From Hymenopellis radicata (taxonomy: Eukaryota > Basidiomycota > Agaricomycetes > Agaricales > Physalacriaceae), in the NCBI GenBank assembly GCA_015501595.1, contig JADNRX010000098.1:62001-126000 (forward strand): a DNA stretch of 64,000 bases, written 5' to 3'. The position numbers were made by a program, and so were the translations under genes. Positions 12,121 to 23,750 of the stretch are shown in pieces. Each line of letters starts with the position of its first letter. The stretch's first letter is position 1. The notes beneath the pieces are model-generated. The model saw only the letters and a program-made list of their open reading frames with translations. It was not told the DNA's origin and ran no database searches.

Positions 12121-15060
12121 GTGCTCATACTCTCACCACGCCGAGCTCAAATTCTCGCGTCTAATGTATTCAGACTTTCTCTCACCCTGCGCGTGCCTCT
12201 CTTGTACCGGAATTTACTCCTCAAGACTCTCATCAGATATCCCGACGGTCATAAGGGCGCGACAACGCGTCAAATGCGTGTTATTCCACTTTCATCCTTT
12301 CCGTTGCCGTGGAATTCGACTTTTATTATCTATGACGAGCAGGACGGGTGCCTCTTGAAGGCAATCTTATCACGTCGGGACCGGCAGCCTGGGAATTTGG
12401 ACTGGGGCGCTGACGCGGCCTCACACACTTGCCTCCATCCCTCATCTCGTTTTTCCCGGACGTCATCTTTCTTGGGAGCCCCCTCGACGGCGTTAATCGC
12501 TCATCTGTCTGCTTCTTTTGACTCAGTTTATCCCCGGAATTATCCTTACAGAATAGGCTGGGCTCTGGAATTCTGGTCTGAATGGAACTGGGTCACTCTT
12601 TGATTTACATTCAACGAAACAGGTACGTGCCCCGTCTGTTTATCGGCAGCACTGGCGCATCTGTATAGACTCCCTTCGTGACCGCATGGATACGCAGATC
12701 CTCGCGGTCTGGTGATTTTAGCGCCAGAGCAAGTTCGCGCCACGGACCACTCGTTCTTCTTTTCGTTATGGCTTCTTCGTTTACGTGGCGGAGTTACCAT
12801 GGCCTGAATTACCACTGAGTTAAGCATGTGGATCCGCGAACGTTTGACTTGAGGAATCCTTTCACGTTGACAAGATCTCGATTTAGATTCGGGGAGGTGC
12901 GTTCATGTTGTTACTAACGTCTCGTCTCAACGAGCTCATACATTTCTCAGATCTTCTCTCAACATTCCTCGACTCGCCTCTCTATTATTCGGCTCTTTAC
13001 GCTTTGGATTGAACGACATTCAAAACATCAACTTACGTGTGGCGCGAATTCCAACATTCCGCGGATTCGGTTGACAAAGCCAAACTGATGGCCTGGAAAC
13101 AGCGACGTCATTACCCTCGAATTATAACGGAATGGATTCCCTCAGATCTGAATCTCGCCCGAGATATCCTGGTATATAACGCTGGACGAAATCGGTGTCC
13201 ACCCATTTCATTCTTCCTTTCCCCCCACTCTCACTCGCCTCTGCCACCCACTACGACCATGATCTCGACACCGTCGTTCATCTCTTCGACGTCGTCTCGC
13301 CGCCCTCATCGGGATCGCCAGCTTGTCATCGTGTCCGCCGGGTAGGTCTCTTCCTTACCGTCATGTTCAAACTTGTGCTCATCGTTTGGCGCGTTCATCA
13401 GGATGTCAGGACATCGGGATCCTACTGTTTAACGACTCTCACCGCCACCTATGGGATCACAGGGACGACCCCGTCAACATGTTCGACTTGATGGAACTCT
13501 GACTCGGGGCGGCGCTAGTCAGCGGACGGCTGCGACGATGCTCGCAAGTCACGGTATGTTGAACTTTCGGTGCACACGTGTTGGTTGATTTGCTTACCCT
13601 CCTTTAGACCATTTGTCGACTGTTCTTCAAGACTTGTCGTTCCCTCGGTCAGTCGCGCCTTCATTCTCATCAGTTCCGCCGCTGAGATTGGCTTAGACTG
13701 TACTTGCTTCAACGTGTCGACGGCTTGACTCTTCCTCGCTGTTGTCTTGAAGGTATGTTTTTTCCTTGAGTTGACTCAGACCTTGCCCAATGTCGACGAC
13801 TTGTCTTTACTAGATCCTTCGTCTCATCGCCATCAAGACATTGATACCTTCGGACTTATCCTTGCTGACCGTGTCTCTTGGTACGGGGTCGCTCAGCTTC
13901 TCGCTCTCAAGTATGTTTATCCTTTCCTTCGTTGAAACAATTACTAACTACTTTCAGCATCAACCTTGAACACTCACGCTTGCGTACTTTGTCATCTCGC
14001 CAGTGTCAGTCTCTTCTTCGCTGTCTTCGTTCTTTGCCGCCGCCGACTTTCTCAAGCAGACGTCGACCTCACTTGGAATACACTGTAAGTCTTCGATACC
14101 TTCATGTCTTTCAACATCGTTGACTACCTCGCCATCAGCCTCGTCATCAGCTTCGACTTTGATGACGACGAAGGCCTTCGGTCTTCATCAACACTGCCTT
14201 CAACTTGTTGGCTCTTCGTCCTCCGGTATGTTCATTGACTGTCTTCGATGTGGTTCAACATTGACTAACGTCTCAACAGCCTCGACTTTGACGACGACGA
14301 AGGCCTTGTTGAACGAAGATCTTCTTCTTCAACACTGCCTTCAACACCAACAACCGGTTCAACTGAAACTTTATCAGGTCTTGCTGGTCGTCGCTAGTAC
14401 GCGCGTTGATCTCATTCCTTGGACCGCTGAGTGACTTGTCTTCAAGTCGAACACGGCTGCATTGCCTCAGCGTCGAGTGCGGTCGAGTTCCCGTCGTCTC
14501 CAGTAAGTCTTCTTTCTGCTGGGCATCGCGCGCGATCTCATTGACCACGTTCATCGCAGCCTCTTTCGTTTACTCGGCTGTACGGATCCGCGTGTCTCTT
14601 TGGTGGATGGCGATACAGCAGTAAGTTTTTGCGTCGCACCACCATGTATGTTCGTGGTTTCTGACTGCGAACTTTTCAGGAGTACAGTCCCGTTCGCTCA
14701 GATACGACTCTGAACAAGTCAGTAAGCCGCAGATTTCATACTCTCTGTTAGTTATTGACAACGGATTGCCTTAGGACTCTGAAGCAAGTCGACTGTTCGA
14801 GGTAAGTTGTTCCTTTGTTACCTGTAATCTGATACTTATGCGAATTCGATTGCACCGGGCGGATGTGCTTGAAAATGAGGCGATAAGTATTCGGCGCGTT
14901 CTTCTTCGGACGGGGACTTGATGACTTGACAGCATTTCAGACGACGGCTCTTGACTCGTCGTCGCGCGGCCTTGAAAGGCACTTGGTAACACATTTGTTA
15001 CCTTCGAGTCTAGGATACTAACAGTTTCGGACAGATGTGAATGAAACCAGTTTATTCCAT
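12121..15060 (+). pseudogene. Decayed multi-exon gene, unknown function (copy B)
   Basis: Copy B of the gene remnant at the window start, and it shows more of the 5' side. A 160-codon frame (12,121-12,603) contains RLSLTLRVPLLYRNLLLKT, which resembles the segment after the F-box in many Agaricomycete F-box proteins, so the ancestor may have been F-box-like; this is weak evidence. Downstream exons and introns match copy A: the LADRVSWYGVAQLLAL exon lies near 13,855-13,910, and the FDDDEGL-type repeats near 14,155-14,305. Stops occur in several exons. Confidence 0.4.
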
Positions 15061-15626
15061 TATGTAGTACAAAAGGTAAGCTAATTCCTAGTATGACTCG
15101 CGCCATGATACTGAACAGTCCGCTAAACAGGTGTACAGTAGCGTAGGTAGATGATTAGAAGTAGTGTAAGACTGGGCATACGCCAATGGCGCGGTGTTGG
15201 ATTGCGGAGGGTAAAGTCCTGCTCGATAACGAGCATGTGTCGGTCGATCTCTCGGGGAAGGAGGAAGAAAAGCCGTCGCGAGTGGACTGCCGCCTGTGTA
15301 AGAATGTCCCGCCGCGCATGAGGGTGATCCGGGGCCCAAGCATGTTTGAGACATGCGAGTTTGGCGCCTGGGAGACGGTCGTGATATGGACGTCTTGAGG
15401 TCTGGTCCTAGGCGTAGTGGGTCTCGAATGGCCATCGATCTTGTTGGCAGCGCCGGATTGGTCGGCGGTGGACGGGACGTTGATGAGGCTGGTCAGATAA
15501 GGAAGCAGAGAGGAAGGGGCACGCCCCACGACAGCTGTCAGCTAAGACCGGACCGGGCTTGGCGCGCACACTTGTAAGAGGAGAGAGTAAGACGAAGACG
15601 GCAGAGGGCACGAAGACGACGGCGCT

Positions 15627-16759
15627 CTAGGGGAAAGTGAGTAGAGGACACACGCGAAGAATACAGACGACGAACCCTTGATCGGACCCGTCCTCACCAC
15701 TGTCGTCCTCCTCAACCACACTCCTGGCGACGTCAAGCAGCCACGCAACCTCTGCCACCTTGTCCTCCAACTCGCGCCTTCGCCAACGTAATGCCATCCG
15801 CCAAAGTAATACCCTGATACTTGCTCGCTTTTGGATGTCCGGTTGGACAAGCACCGATGTGTGGTAGACGCCGATTCTGCGGCACTTGAAACATCCATCG
15901 TGCGCGCAGATCCATTTGCGCTCGATCTCTGTGAGCTTGAAGAGGCCGTCACTGCGATATCTCGCGGACTCGGGAGGAGAGTGGTGATCACCGCGTCCAA
16001 GAGGAAGATGGGGTTTGCGGGGAAGTTGGGACCCGACGTGGGCAGGTGAATGGGAGCGGCGATGAGGAGATGGGTGCTCGGCTGGCGTAGAAGCTCTAGT
16101 GGATTCACGCGGTGGAAAGTAGGGATCGCCCACGATGGACAGACGGGCGTGTTTTGTGCTGCTCTTCCCCAAGTCTTCCCGAGGTCTTTTCTTTCCCGTC
16201 ATCTTTCCATCCTCCAGCGCCCGCATCGCGTCACACCAAGCATCTAAATCGTTTTCCATCTGCATCGCCTCGTCCTGGGAGCACACATCGACGAACGCCT
16301 TGTTCAGGTGCGATTTCAAATGCATGACCAGTTTATCGTCACTCAGGTGATTCTCCGTTCCCTTCAGAAGGATATTCTGCGACCGCAGTCTCGACGTCCA
16401 TTGCACAATGGGCTCGTTCCAGCCCTGTAGCGATGTCAGTATGGATTGCTCGATGTCGTCGGCCCAATATCGCGGAAGGAATTTGTCGCGCAGAGCAGCA
16501 ATGAAGCGGGGTAAAGACAGTGTCCTCTGATGCTGTCGGTCGTCGTGGTACCATTGGTAGACGAGGGGGTCGCGCAGACCGGATGAGAGTGTCGAAACAA
16601 TGTTTGATGGAGCGACATCGTGCTTTTCGACATAGTTGGAGACGAGGAATTCGTATAGGTTGAGATTGCTCGGGGTGAGAGGCTTGCAGGCATCGCAGGG
16701 GTTTATCAGAGGCAGAAGCGTTCGCGATACATCTGGATTATGGTGTCGTCTGCAGTCAT
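15627..16759 (-). pseudogene. Retrotransposon gag-like remnant (copy B)
   Basis: Minus strand from an ATG at 16,759. It is more complete than copy A: a 259-codon frame (16,406-15,627) contains LRSQNILLKGTENHLSDDKL, the basic linker and the zinc knuckle region CFKCRRIGVYHTS. A frame change just after the knuckle and another near 16,410 separate it from the N-terminal part. No polymerase or LTR is adjacent. Confidence 0.65.
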
Positions 16760-17084
16760 TTGAACTGAGCCTTCAAAGTCATCAGTTTGTCAGACTTGTG
16801 AGGGTGGAGACATACCAGAAAGACGATACAAAGAGATTGTAAGAGACTAAGAAGCGGACTGAAGGCGGAGAACCAATCTTCATCGGCCTTCTTCGGAATT
16901 TGACCGGCTGTTGATGGCACCAGATCGGGAAGAACTTGCGCCACGTCGGGAATGCAGCGACGATGAGCCTGAGTACACGCGATGTGCTAATACATTTCGT
17001 AGGCCCGATTTCAGAGCATCATCCAAGGTTGACATGAACGGCCTTCACACGCGTCTTGACTGACATTGAGATGATAATCTAGAG

Positions 17085-17880
17085 ACAATCAAGCGATAGA
17101 CTTACGTATGAGGCGCATAGTTACCACATTCGCGCCCGAGTCCAGATGCGCTTGCGCTATAATTGCTGACCCAGAGCGTGTCGGCGTCCAAGTTGTGGGC
17201 CATGCGAAGAGAACGAGCGGAGTTTTCAGTGAACACTCCTGCCGCCAGACCATAGTTGGCGATTTCAAGCGCCTAGTTCAGAAGGCTCTGAGGTATCCAC
17301 ATACCCCCTCCGTCTTGAACTTGATTATCACTGCCACGGGCCCGAATATCTCCTCCCGGAAAGACTTCGTGTTGTTGTTTCCCGACATGATTGTAGGCTC
17401 GTCGAAGTAGCCAATGTCTCAAAGTCGCACGCCTCCGGTATGGAATTCTGCACCCTCTTTCTTCGCAATGCCGATGTAAGCCACGACGCGCTGGACCATC
17501 CGTCAGTCATCATACGTCGTGTACTTACATCCAGCTGTGTTTGAGAGACTTGAGGCATAGCTTCAAACGGGTCGCCCTTCTTCGCAGCCTGAGCTTTGGC
17601 AATCGCCACGAATTTATTGATGAATTCGTCGTAGATCCCCTCTTGAACAAGGATACGCGAACCAGCACTGCACGTTTGGCCTGATGAAATAATGGTTACT
17701 GAAGACTCCAGGTCATGACGTGGGACATACCAGCATAAGCCCATTTCAGAGCTTGGTCCAAGTCGGCATCATCAAAGACGATATTCTGGCTCTTGCCGCC
17801 CGATTCGAGCGTGACAGATTTGAGGTTCGACTTCGCCGATGGAGACTGGTAGTACAGTACAAAAGGGCAGTCTGGATGGA
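17085..17880 (-). pseudogene. Aldehyde dehydrogenase, 5'-truncated (copy B)
   Basis: Same C-terminal half as copy A, with the same truncation point. The exon carrying the catalytic cysteine (GQTCSAGSRILVQEG) reads through to GDPFEAMPQVSQTQ and is followed by a frame change before the EEIFGPV region (an RRYSGPW shadow in another frame near 17,335). Because copy A has the same 5' loss, the truncation preceded the segmental duplication. Confidence 0.85.
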
Positions 17881-18044
17881 ACGAATGATAACATTAGTAC
17901 TGGTCTGGCCCCTTGATTCTAAATACTTTTCCGTATAAGTATATCCTTGATAGCAATGAAGAAAAAGATAAGTATGATAAATAGCAAATGGAAGTAGAAA
18001 GATGGGAATAATGAACGATGTTCAGGATGCACTTCTAAGATACT

Positions 18045-19411
18045 TTACCACAATGCTCTCCCATCAGGATCTTCGAGTGTCCAACCTTGCTTAGCGAGTA
18101 CGTGACGACCGTACTGGCGTGCATACTCGGAAGCCTGGTTCAGTCCCATCAGGTCCTTCACGTTCCTCCAACTCGTCAACCTGACGGCGCACAGGCTAAC
18201 CGCGCTCATGCATTGCAAAACCCTAAACAGGCCACGAAGCTGACCGCCGCCCAACGCAGCACCACACTTCGAAGCACAAACTCCGAGTAGAGTTACAGAA
18301 TCGGGGAGGGTAAGGGAATCATTCGGGGGTTCCCAACACGCGTTTTGGGGCTGGCGGGTGGGAACGAGCATGAGTGTTTCAAGACACGGGCAATGGCGGC
18401 TGACTAGAGAGAAAATAGTCTGGACATGGTGGCCGTAGTAAAAGTCGCAACACAGTATGATTGCGAGAGCTGGGTCCTGTACGCGACCAATGTCGGCCTC
18501 ATTACATTCCTGTGGAAGTCCGCATCGTCCGTTACGTCCACGTCGTATACCCAGGTCTGCAAAGAGCATAACTCCGGAGTAGGCACGGAAAGATCTGCGT
18601 TGGCGACATCGGAAGGCGAAATGTGTAGGTGCAGGTAGGTCACGGAGGATGAGGCAGCAGCGGACGTGAGTGCGTCGACATCGGAGGCAAACCTTGGCTG
18701 TATAAAGGTCGTGGTGAAGGAATGGAGGCTCTTCAGGGAGTCGAAGATCACCGACCAAGACCCGTATGGCAGAATGGCGACATATTCCGTGGTTTCCAAC
18801 ACCTCGAGGCCCAAGCAGGACGTGCACAACACGTCAATCACATGGTTTTCAACAAAAGTGAGAGACGGTTTTGTTGTAGAGAGGCGTAGATAGCGCAGGT
18901 TGGGAAGGCAGCGTAAAATGCGTGCTATTAAAGTCTGATCGCGCGTTTCGTCCAATACGTTGCACGGGATAACCAAGGCCTTCGTGAACCATCCGAGCGG
19001 GACATCGTCATCGCGCTCCCGCGATGTTTCGAGCGCGTGCAGAACAAATGGGACGTGGTCCCAATCGGAGATGACGATAGAAGCATAGAGAAATCGCAAA
19101 GACGCGGCTTGCCATTCCTTGCAGACCAAAGTCAGTTGATATCTGGTGTTCTGGCGCAAATTATTAGCCACTTTTTCAGAAAGGTGCATTTCCCAACCTA
19201 CAAAATGTATGCGGCGAGGGTCGTCATCAGAGGGAGGATTCAAGAGCCATTCGCGCCCATAGTACATGTCGAGCGAGACGAACGTTGCGAAGGCGAAAAT
19301 AATCTGCCAGACTTCAAGTGGAAGATCAGGTAGCATAGTAACGTCCTTCTGTTTGTTCTTATGGGAGATTTTGGCAGATCTGCGCGAAACGTTAGAATTC
19401 ATAGTGCCCAA
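18045..19411 (-). pseudogene. F-box protein gene, frameshifted (copy B)
   Basis: ATG at 19,411 with the same LPDLPLEVWQIIF motif at residues 27-39. The first frame runs 335 codons to 18,404, further than in copy A because the base missing in A is present here. It then breaks near 18,462, where one T present in A is missing. The remaining C-terminal frame continues to 18,045. The gene would be 455 codons if that base were present. Only one lesion is visible, so this copy is closer to intact. A short intron at the break is conceivable, but I see no matching splice sites. Confidence 0.75.
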
Positions 19412-19570
19412 TGCATTTCACGTACATTCGGATGTTAAGTTTACTGGAGGAGGTTCGAATCCTTTTGATTAGCTGCATGATATGCGCTAGTGCGTCAGGG
19501 TACTGACGGAAGGAAGATTTATTGATGTCGTTGATGGCCTTTTGTTCATGGCCGTTCTGGAAGTGCCTAT

Positions 19571-19690
19571 AACATCACGTGGACCTGAACGCCTCAATTG
19601 ACTTCTTGTTCTTCCCACCACGACGTTACGGTGAGTCGCGTATCGCGCACCCTGTCCCGAAGCTGCAGATACAGTTCTGAGGTTGTCCCT
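19571..19690 (+). promoter_or_regulatory. Conserved F-box upstream block with CACGTG
   Basis: The 120 bp before the ATG at 19,691 contain ATCACGTGGACCTGA and a block TTCCCACCACGACGTTACGG that recur upstream of the related F-box pseudogenes at 27,891 (27,762-27,890) and 43,148 (about 43,150-43,270, inverted). The CACGTG palindrome is a typical E-box for basic helix-loop-helix regulators. The block also forms the right boundary of the 7-kb segmental duplication. Confidence 0.5.
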
Positions 19691-21404
19691 ATGGAGTGTC
19701 CCAATTGCCGCACAGCTCCGTACCAGTCTCGTCTTGACGAATACGAATCGCTTTATTGCCATACCCATCACTTGCATAGACTTCGGACGACAAATGAGCG
19801 ACCATCAGAGGGCGAGGTTGACTACGTTCACAACACCGTGCTTCGAGCAATTCAAGACGATACGGATAATGTGGACGCGCGACTGGCCGAGCTACAGTCC
19901 GCGGCTAACGCTCTCGTACAGGAGAGGAATCAACTAGTTCGATACGCAAACAGCTTCAAGTCGCTTCTGTCCCCAATCCGCCGTCTTCCACCTGAGCTGC
20001 TGATGGAAATATTCCAGCACGCTTGCGCCCATACCTCACGGGACGACAGCTTCTATCACACAAGCAGTCGTTGGGCTATACCTCACGTCTGCAGGGAATG
20101 GCGTCGCGTCGCATTATCCTGCCCGCCCTTTTGGTCATCCATTTATGCATTTCTTAGGCGAACTTCCCCTGCTATTCCCGCTCTGGATGCAATGCTCCAT
20201 CGTTCAGGAACTCGCCCTTTGACCGTGAGACTCGTCACCCTCACATATTCTGACGATCTTAATGTACGGGATTTTTTCGAACGCATCCGGGCGCAATCAT
20301 GGCGCTGGCGCTCTCTAGAGATAGATTACAGCGCCGCCCTTGCCACAGGCAGAGACAAGTTCGAAATTTTGCGCGGGAGCTATCCTGTTGTTGACCGACT
20401 AGATATCCACGTCGAAATATATCTTCCCTCTCCACTTTCTGAATTCCAGAAAACCGGGTTCTCGCAGTATCCTAACTTGAGGACTTTGGTTCTCCGGCAC
20501 ACTTCAATCATGGAGCTGGACCTGCCGTGGCCGCAAATCACGACGTTGATCATTACCGAAGCGTTTCGGGGTGACTTGATGTTCTATATTCGTGCCCTTC
20601 GCCAGTGTCCGGCTCTGCAGATACTTCAGGTCAATTTCCTTGATTATCCTCGGAATGACCTCCCTGCCATCGAGGACAAGTCATTCATGGTACCTCTACT
20701 TGCTCTGAAACGTCTCGATCTCGCTGTTGGCCATGTCATCAATCATCTCATATTACCTCAACTGGAGGAAGTACGCCTTGGAGTTGACCATCCCGCGGAC
20801 TATGACATTGAGCGGCACTATTGGCTCGCTTTATAACCTGGTATCGCGATCGAAGTGCGCTTTGACCATCACCTCCCTGCAACTGAGGAAGATACCGTTG
20901 TCGGAGGACCTCATCGCTGTTCTTTCACTTACGACAAATCTCACGACTCTTGATATCCGCGCGAAGATGTCCCATCCTGATGCTACCAACGACACTTTAG
21001 GCATGAAGACAATAATGTCTTTTCTCTCCCTGCTTCATGTCCAGTCTTCCGCAGACCTACCCTTCCTTCCCAAACTATGCCATCTTTCCATCGGCCTCTC
21101 CAAGCATCTCGACAGGATATATTTCCCATACCTTGAAAGGCATGATGACCTTGTCAAGGCTCTCCAATCACGTTGGAATGCAGGAAGGTTTGCCGGTGTG
21201 GAAAGGTTGCAAACTTTTAGGTTTGGGATATATGCACAGTTGTTGGATGATAAGGAGGCGGCGCCTGATGCCTCGCCGCTGGAGTTGAGTCCGGAGATAG
21301 AACAGGCGCTACAGGTTTTGGTTAATGACGGGATGAAGATTTCGATTCACGTTTACAGTAAATTTGCTAGATATGATGCGGATCATCTTAGAGTCAATTT
21401 CTAG
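19691..21404 (+). pseudogene. F-box/LRR-like gene with a frameshift
   Basis: The start at 19,691 is chosen because the related copies begin MEC-NCR here. CPNC lies at residues 3-6, then a likely coiled coil (about 55-90), then the F-box IRRLPPELLMEIFQHACAH near residue 97 and a second F-box helix HVCREWRRVALSCPPFWSS. Leucine-rich sequence follows. The frame ends at 20,836, but homologous sequence continues in the +1 frame from about 20,800 to 21,404 (TLDIRAKMSHPDATNDT and on). The total of about 570 codons matches the 578-residue paralogs. The same phase change is seen in the two related pseudogenes, so it is old or hides an undetected splice. The 3' end is 101 bp from the convergent gene at 21,506. 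Confidence 0.7.
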
Positions 21405-21505
21405 CATATAGGCTCTTGTCATAGGGATTCAGAGTAGAATCAGTATCGAGTATGCTCATCTGTACAAAGTCAACCACGATTCAAACAGAGGGTTATGACA
21501 TGTAT

Positions 21506-23275
21506 CTATTGCCCAAATGAAAGCCTGGTATAGATTTGACCCTCCATTGCGTAACGCGTCTTAACGCATATGCGTAAGTCCATTCCCCCATCTCGCAGCT
21601 TCTCCAGTTCCTTCAGGTTCACAGTTGCACTCTTCATGCGAAATACACCATCATCGCCTACCACGTCGAGGTCGTCCAACTCATCCGCTTCAACATTCAG
21701 TCTGAAGGACTCCAGTCGTACAGCACCCGTCGGACGAGGCTGAGACCTGTATTTCAACATCCTGTTCAACCCATCACCACGCATACAGATGTTGTGATCG
21801 CTCCCATTCGGATATCCAGAGACATCGATACTGAGGGTCCGCAATTTGGGCCAAATGATATCGGGGGGAGTAAGACGGCGAAGGAGGAGGACCGTGTTCA
21901 GAAGATGTGGATCAGCATCTTCTTCAAATATGTCTAAATCCGCCGACGTCGCGAAATGCTCCAAATTCGTAAGCGCTTGGGTAAATGTAGAGTCGAGCGG
22001 GTTGGATAAGGTGACACCAATGAGGCGTAGACAAGTAAGGGAGGCTGAGCACTTTGACCGCCCGATGAGAGACACCAATCCAGAATCAACCCTCAGCTCG
22101 TCATCCCACTTGCAGTTTGGAACACTGAGTTCCACGAGATTCGGCACAACGAGCGCATGAACTATGTCGCAGAAGTTGGTATCTAACGATCGCAGTGTGG
22201 GGATGTTGACGGGGGTGCCGCGGAATATTTCGAAGTAACGCGTTCGAATCTTTAATGCGCGTAGAACGCGACAGGATCGGATAACATCGAGGTACGAGCG
22301 TGCGTGGCCGTCGTCTTGTTCGCGAAAGGTCTCAATATGCAGATGAGTAATCTGCTGCCAGGGAAGGTCGGCGCAAAATGCATTTTTTAATGTAACACGT
22401 CGGAGGGATGGACAGAGCCCAAAGCCAAGTCTGTCGGAAGGGGAGATGAACCAGGGATGGCCCGCAGCAACCAATGTGAGCTGCTCGAGAAGAACGAGTC
22501 GGTTGTGAACCATGGATGGTATGCCATAACGCTGCAGGAGAGACGGTACTCTCTCCTGGCTCAAGACAGACAAAGTCAGAGATGCACGAGTCCATTGTTC
22601 CGCTGCGGCGCAGATACGTCCAAACACCGCCCTCTGCCTTTTCTCGCGCAATGCGCGCATCTCGGGCGTAGGTTCAATTACTCCGGAGGTGGAAGATATG
22701 TCGAAGCTTATGTCGAGGGGATTTTGTCTGGCACGTGAGAGAGCTGTGAGGACTGGCGTCTCAAAATCTCTCTGTATGTATACGTGGCCCAACCGATAAA
22801 TGCGGAAATGCAGCTTGGCCCAGATGCTTGCGTCGGAAAGCATAACATCGCGCCAAACCCGACAGACTCTGGTCAGAGTCCAGTACGGGCTTTTCGGATC
22901 CAGGATGGCCCCCGCTTTCTCGTCTCCCGTATCATCATCATCATGCGTCTCATCATCTTCGTCGTCTTTCTCAAATTCCTTATTGTCCGGCTCGTAAACA
23001 TCACGGCATGCCGTCCGGAATATTTCGCAAAGGACCTCAGGAGGGAGACGGCGACGGGAAGATCTCAGCCGGGCGAACCTCTGGGCTGCATCGTGTAGCA
23101 CTTTGCGCTCCTCTTGGAACTGACGGAGTGCAGCATCGACGAGACATAGCTCAGCCGAGATACTGTCAACGATAGACGCAATGTTTTTCCCTTCAGCCTT
23201 CGTGGGTACTCCGTTGGTTGTGCGAAGGTGCTCAAAAGAGTCTTGAAATCGGTGTTGGTAATGCGACACTGACAT
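21506..23275 (-). CDS. F-box protein, 589 residues
   Basis: Intact frame. I start at 23,275 (MSVSHYQHRFQDSF), where similarity to the paralogs at 38,724 and 48,791 begins. The frame stays open to 23,509, but the extra part looks like 5' leader with a possible intron. A helical region lies at residues 30-70, the F-box RRLPPEVLCEIFRTACRD near 75-92, an acidic Asp/Glu-rich insert at about 97-122, the second F-box helix TRVCRVWRDVMLSDASIW near 130-150, then leucine-rich repeats to the C-terminus. The likely role is substrate selection for an SCF E3 ubiquitin ligase; the substrate is unknown. Unlike its paralogs it lacks the N-terminal CINC motif, because its 5' end has been replaced. The inverted-repeat boundary at about 23,262 falls just inside this gene. 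Confidence 0.85.
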   Translation of the reverse strand: MSVSHYQHRFQDSFEHLRTTNGVPTKAEGKNIASIVDSISAELCLVDAALRQFQEERKVLHDAAQRFARLRSSRRRLPPEVLCEIFRTACRDVYEPDNKEFEKDDEDDETHDDDDTGDEKAGAILDPKSPYWTLTRVCRVWRDVMLSDASIWAKLHFRIYRLGHVYIQRDFETPVLTALSRARQNPLDISFDISSTSGVIEPTPEMRALREKRQRAVFGRICAAAEQWTRASLTLSVLSQERVPSLLQRYGIPSMVHNRLVLLEQLTLVAAGHPWFISPSDRLGFGLCPSLRRVTLKNAFCADLPWQQITHLHIETFREQDDGHARSYLDVIRSCRVLRALKIRTRYFEIFRGTPVNIPTLRSLDTNFCDIVHALVVPNLVELSVPNCKWDDELRVDSGLVSLIGRSKCSASLTCLRLIGVTLSNPLDSTFTQALTNLEHFATSADLDIFEEDADPHLLNTVLLLRRLTPPDIIWPKLRTLSIDVSGYPNGSDHNICMRGDGLNRMLKYRSQPRPTGAVRLESFRLNVEADELDDLDVVGDDGVFRMKSATVNLKELEKLRDGGMDLRICVKTRYAMEGQIYTRLSFGQ

Positions 23276-23750
23276 GGCGTGACACGAATGGCGAAGAGCA
23301 GGCGACGCGTCTACAACTAGGATTAGACAATGACGCGTAAAAGCTAGTGAGCTCACGCACCAAGCTGGATTTTGCTCAGAGTCGAAAGGATTCCAAATGT
23401 GCTTTTGGTGTTGAACGCGTGAACAAGGGTTTCCCAACATGATGGTCGGACGTAAGAAATAGTGATGGCACGTGGTCGAGTGGCAGCAAGCCAAGTGGGT
23501 TCTCAACAATTCACGGATCCTCTGTACAGTAACGATTCCGTATTCAAAGTTGTGCTAGCATATCCGTCGAAAGTAATATGTTCAAGACATAGCTAGTGGC
23601 TGTGGACGGTGCCCGTCCATGTCCAAGTTGTAGGACAGCCAAAATTCCCGATGAAAGACATACTCCTGTAATATACGGATTCAGAAAAAGTTGTCCACTA
23701 TCATGAGGTATCTACCTTCAAGGTGTTGTTGAGTTCCCGAAACACACAAG

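Larger units (their letters stand above)
12543..19588 (+). repeat. Segmental duplication, copy B (direct)
   Basis: Second copy of the 7-kb unit at the window start. The intervening 5.6 kb (6,906-12,542) is unrelated and itself repetitive. Copy B carries indels that copy A lacks and the reverse; for example, the F-box genes are frameshifted at different places. Copy B runs directly into the F-box gene at 19,691, whereas copy A stops at the equivalent upstream block. B may therefore be the ancestral location, but that is inference. Confidence 0.93.

Noticed and set aside
21846..23098. Several plus-strand frames of 65-104 codons opposite the F-box gene at 21,506
   Set aside because: Antisense shadows of an intact conserved gene; the same shadows appear opposite the paralog at 38,724.
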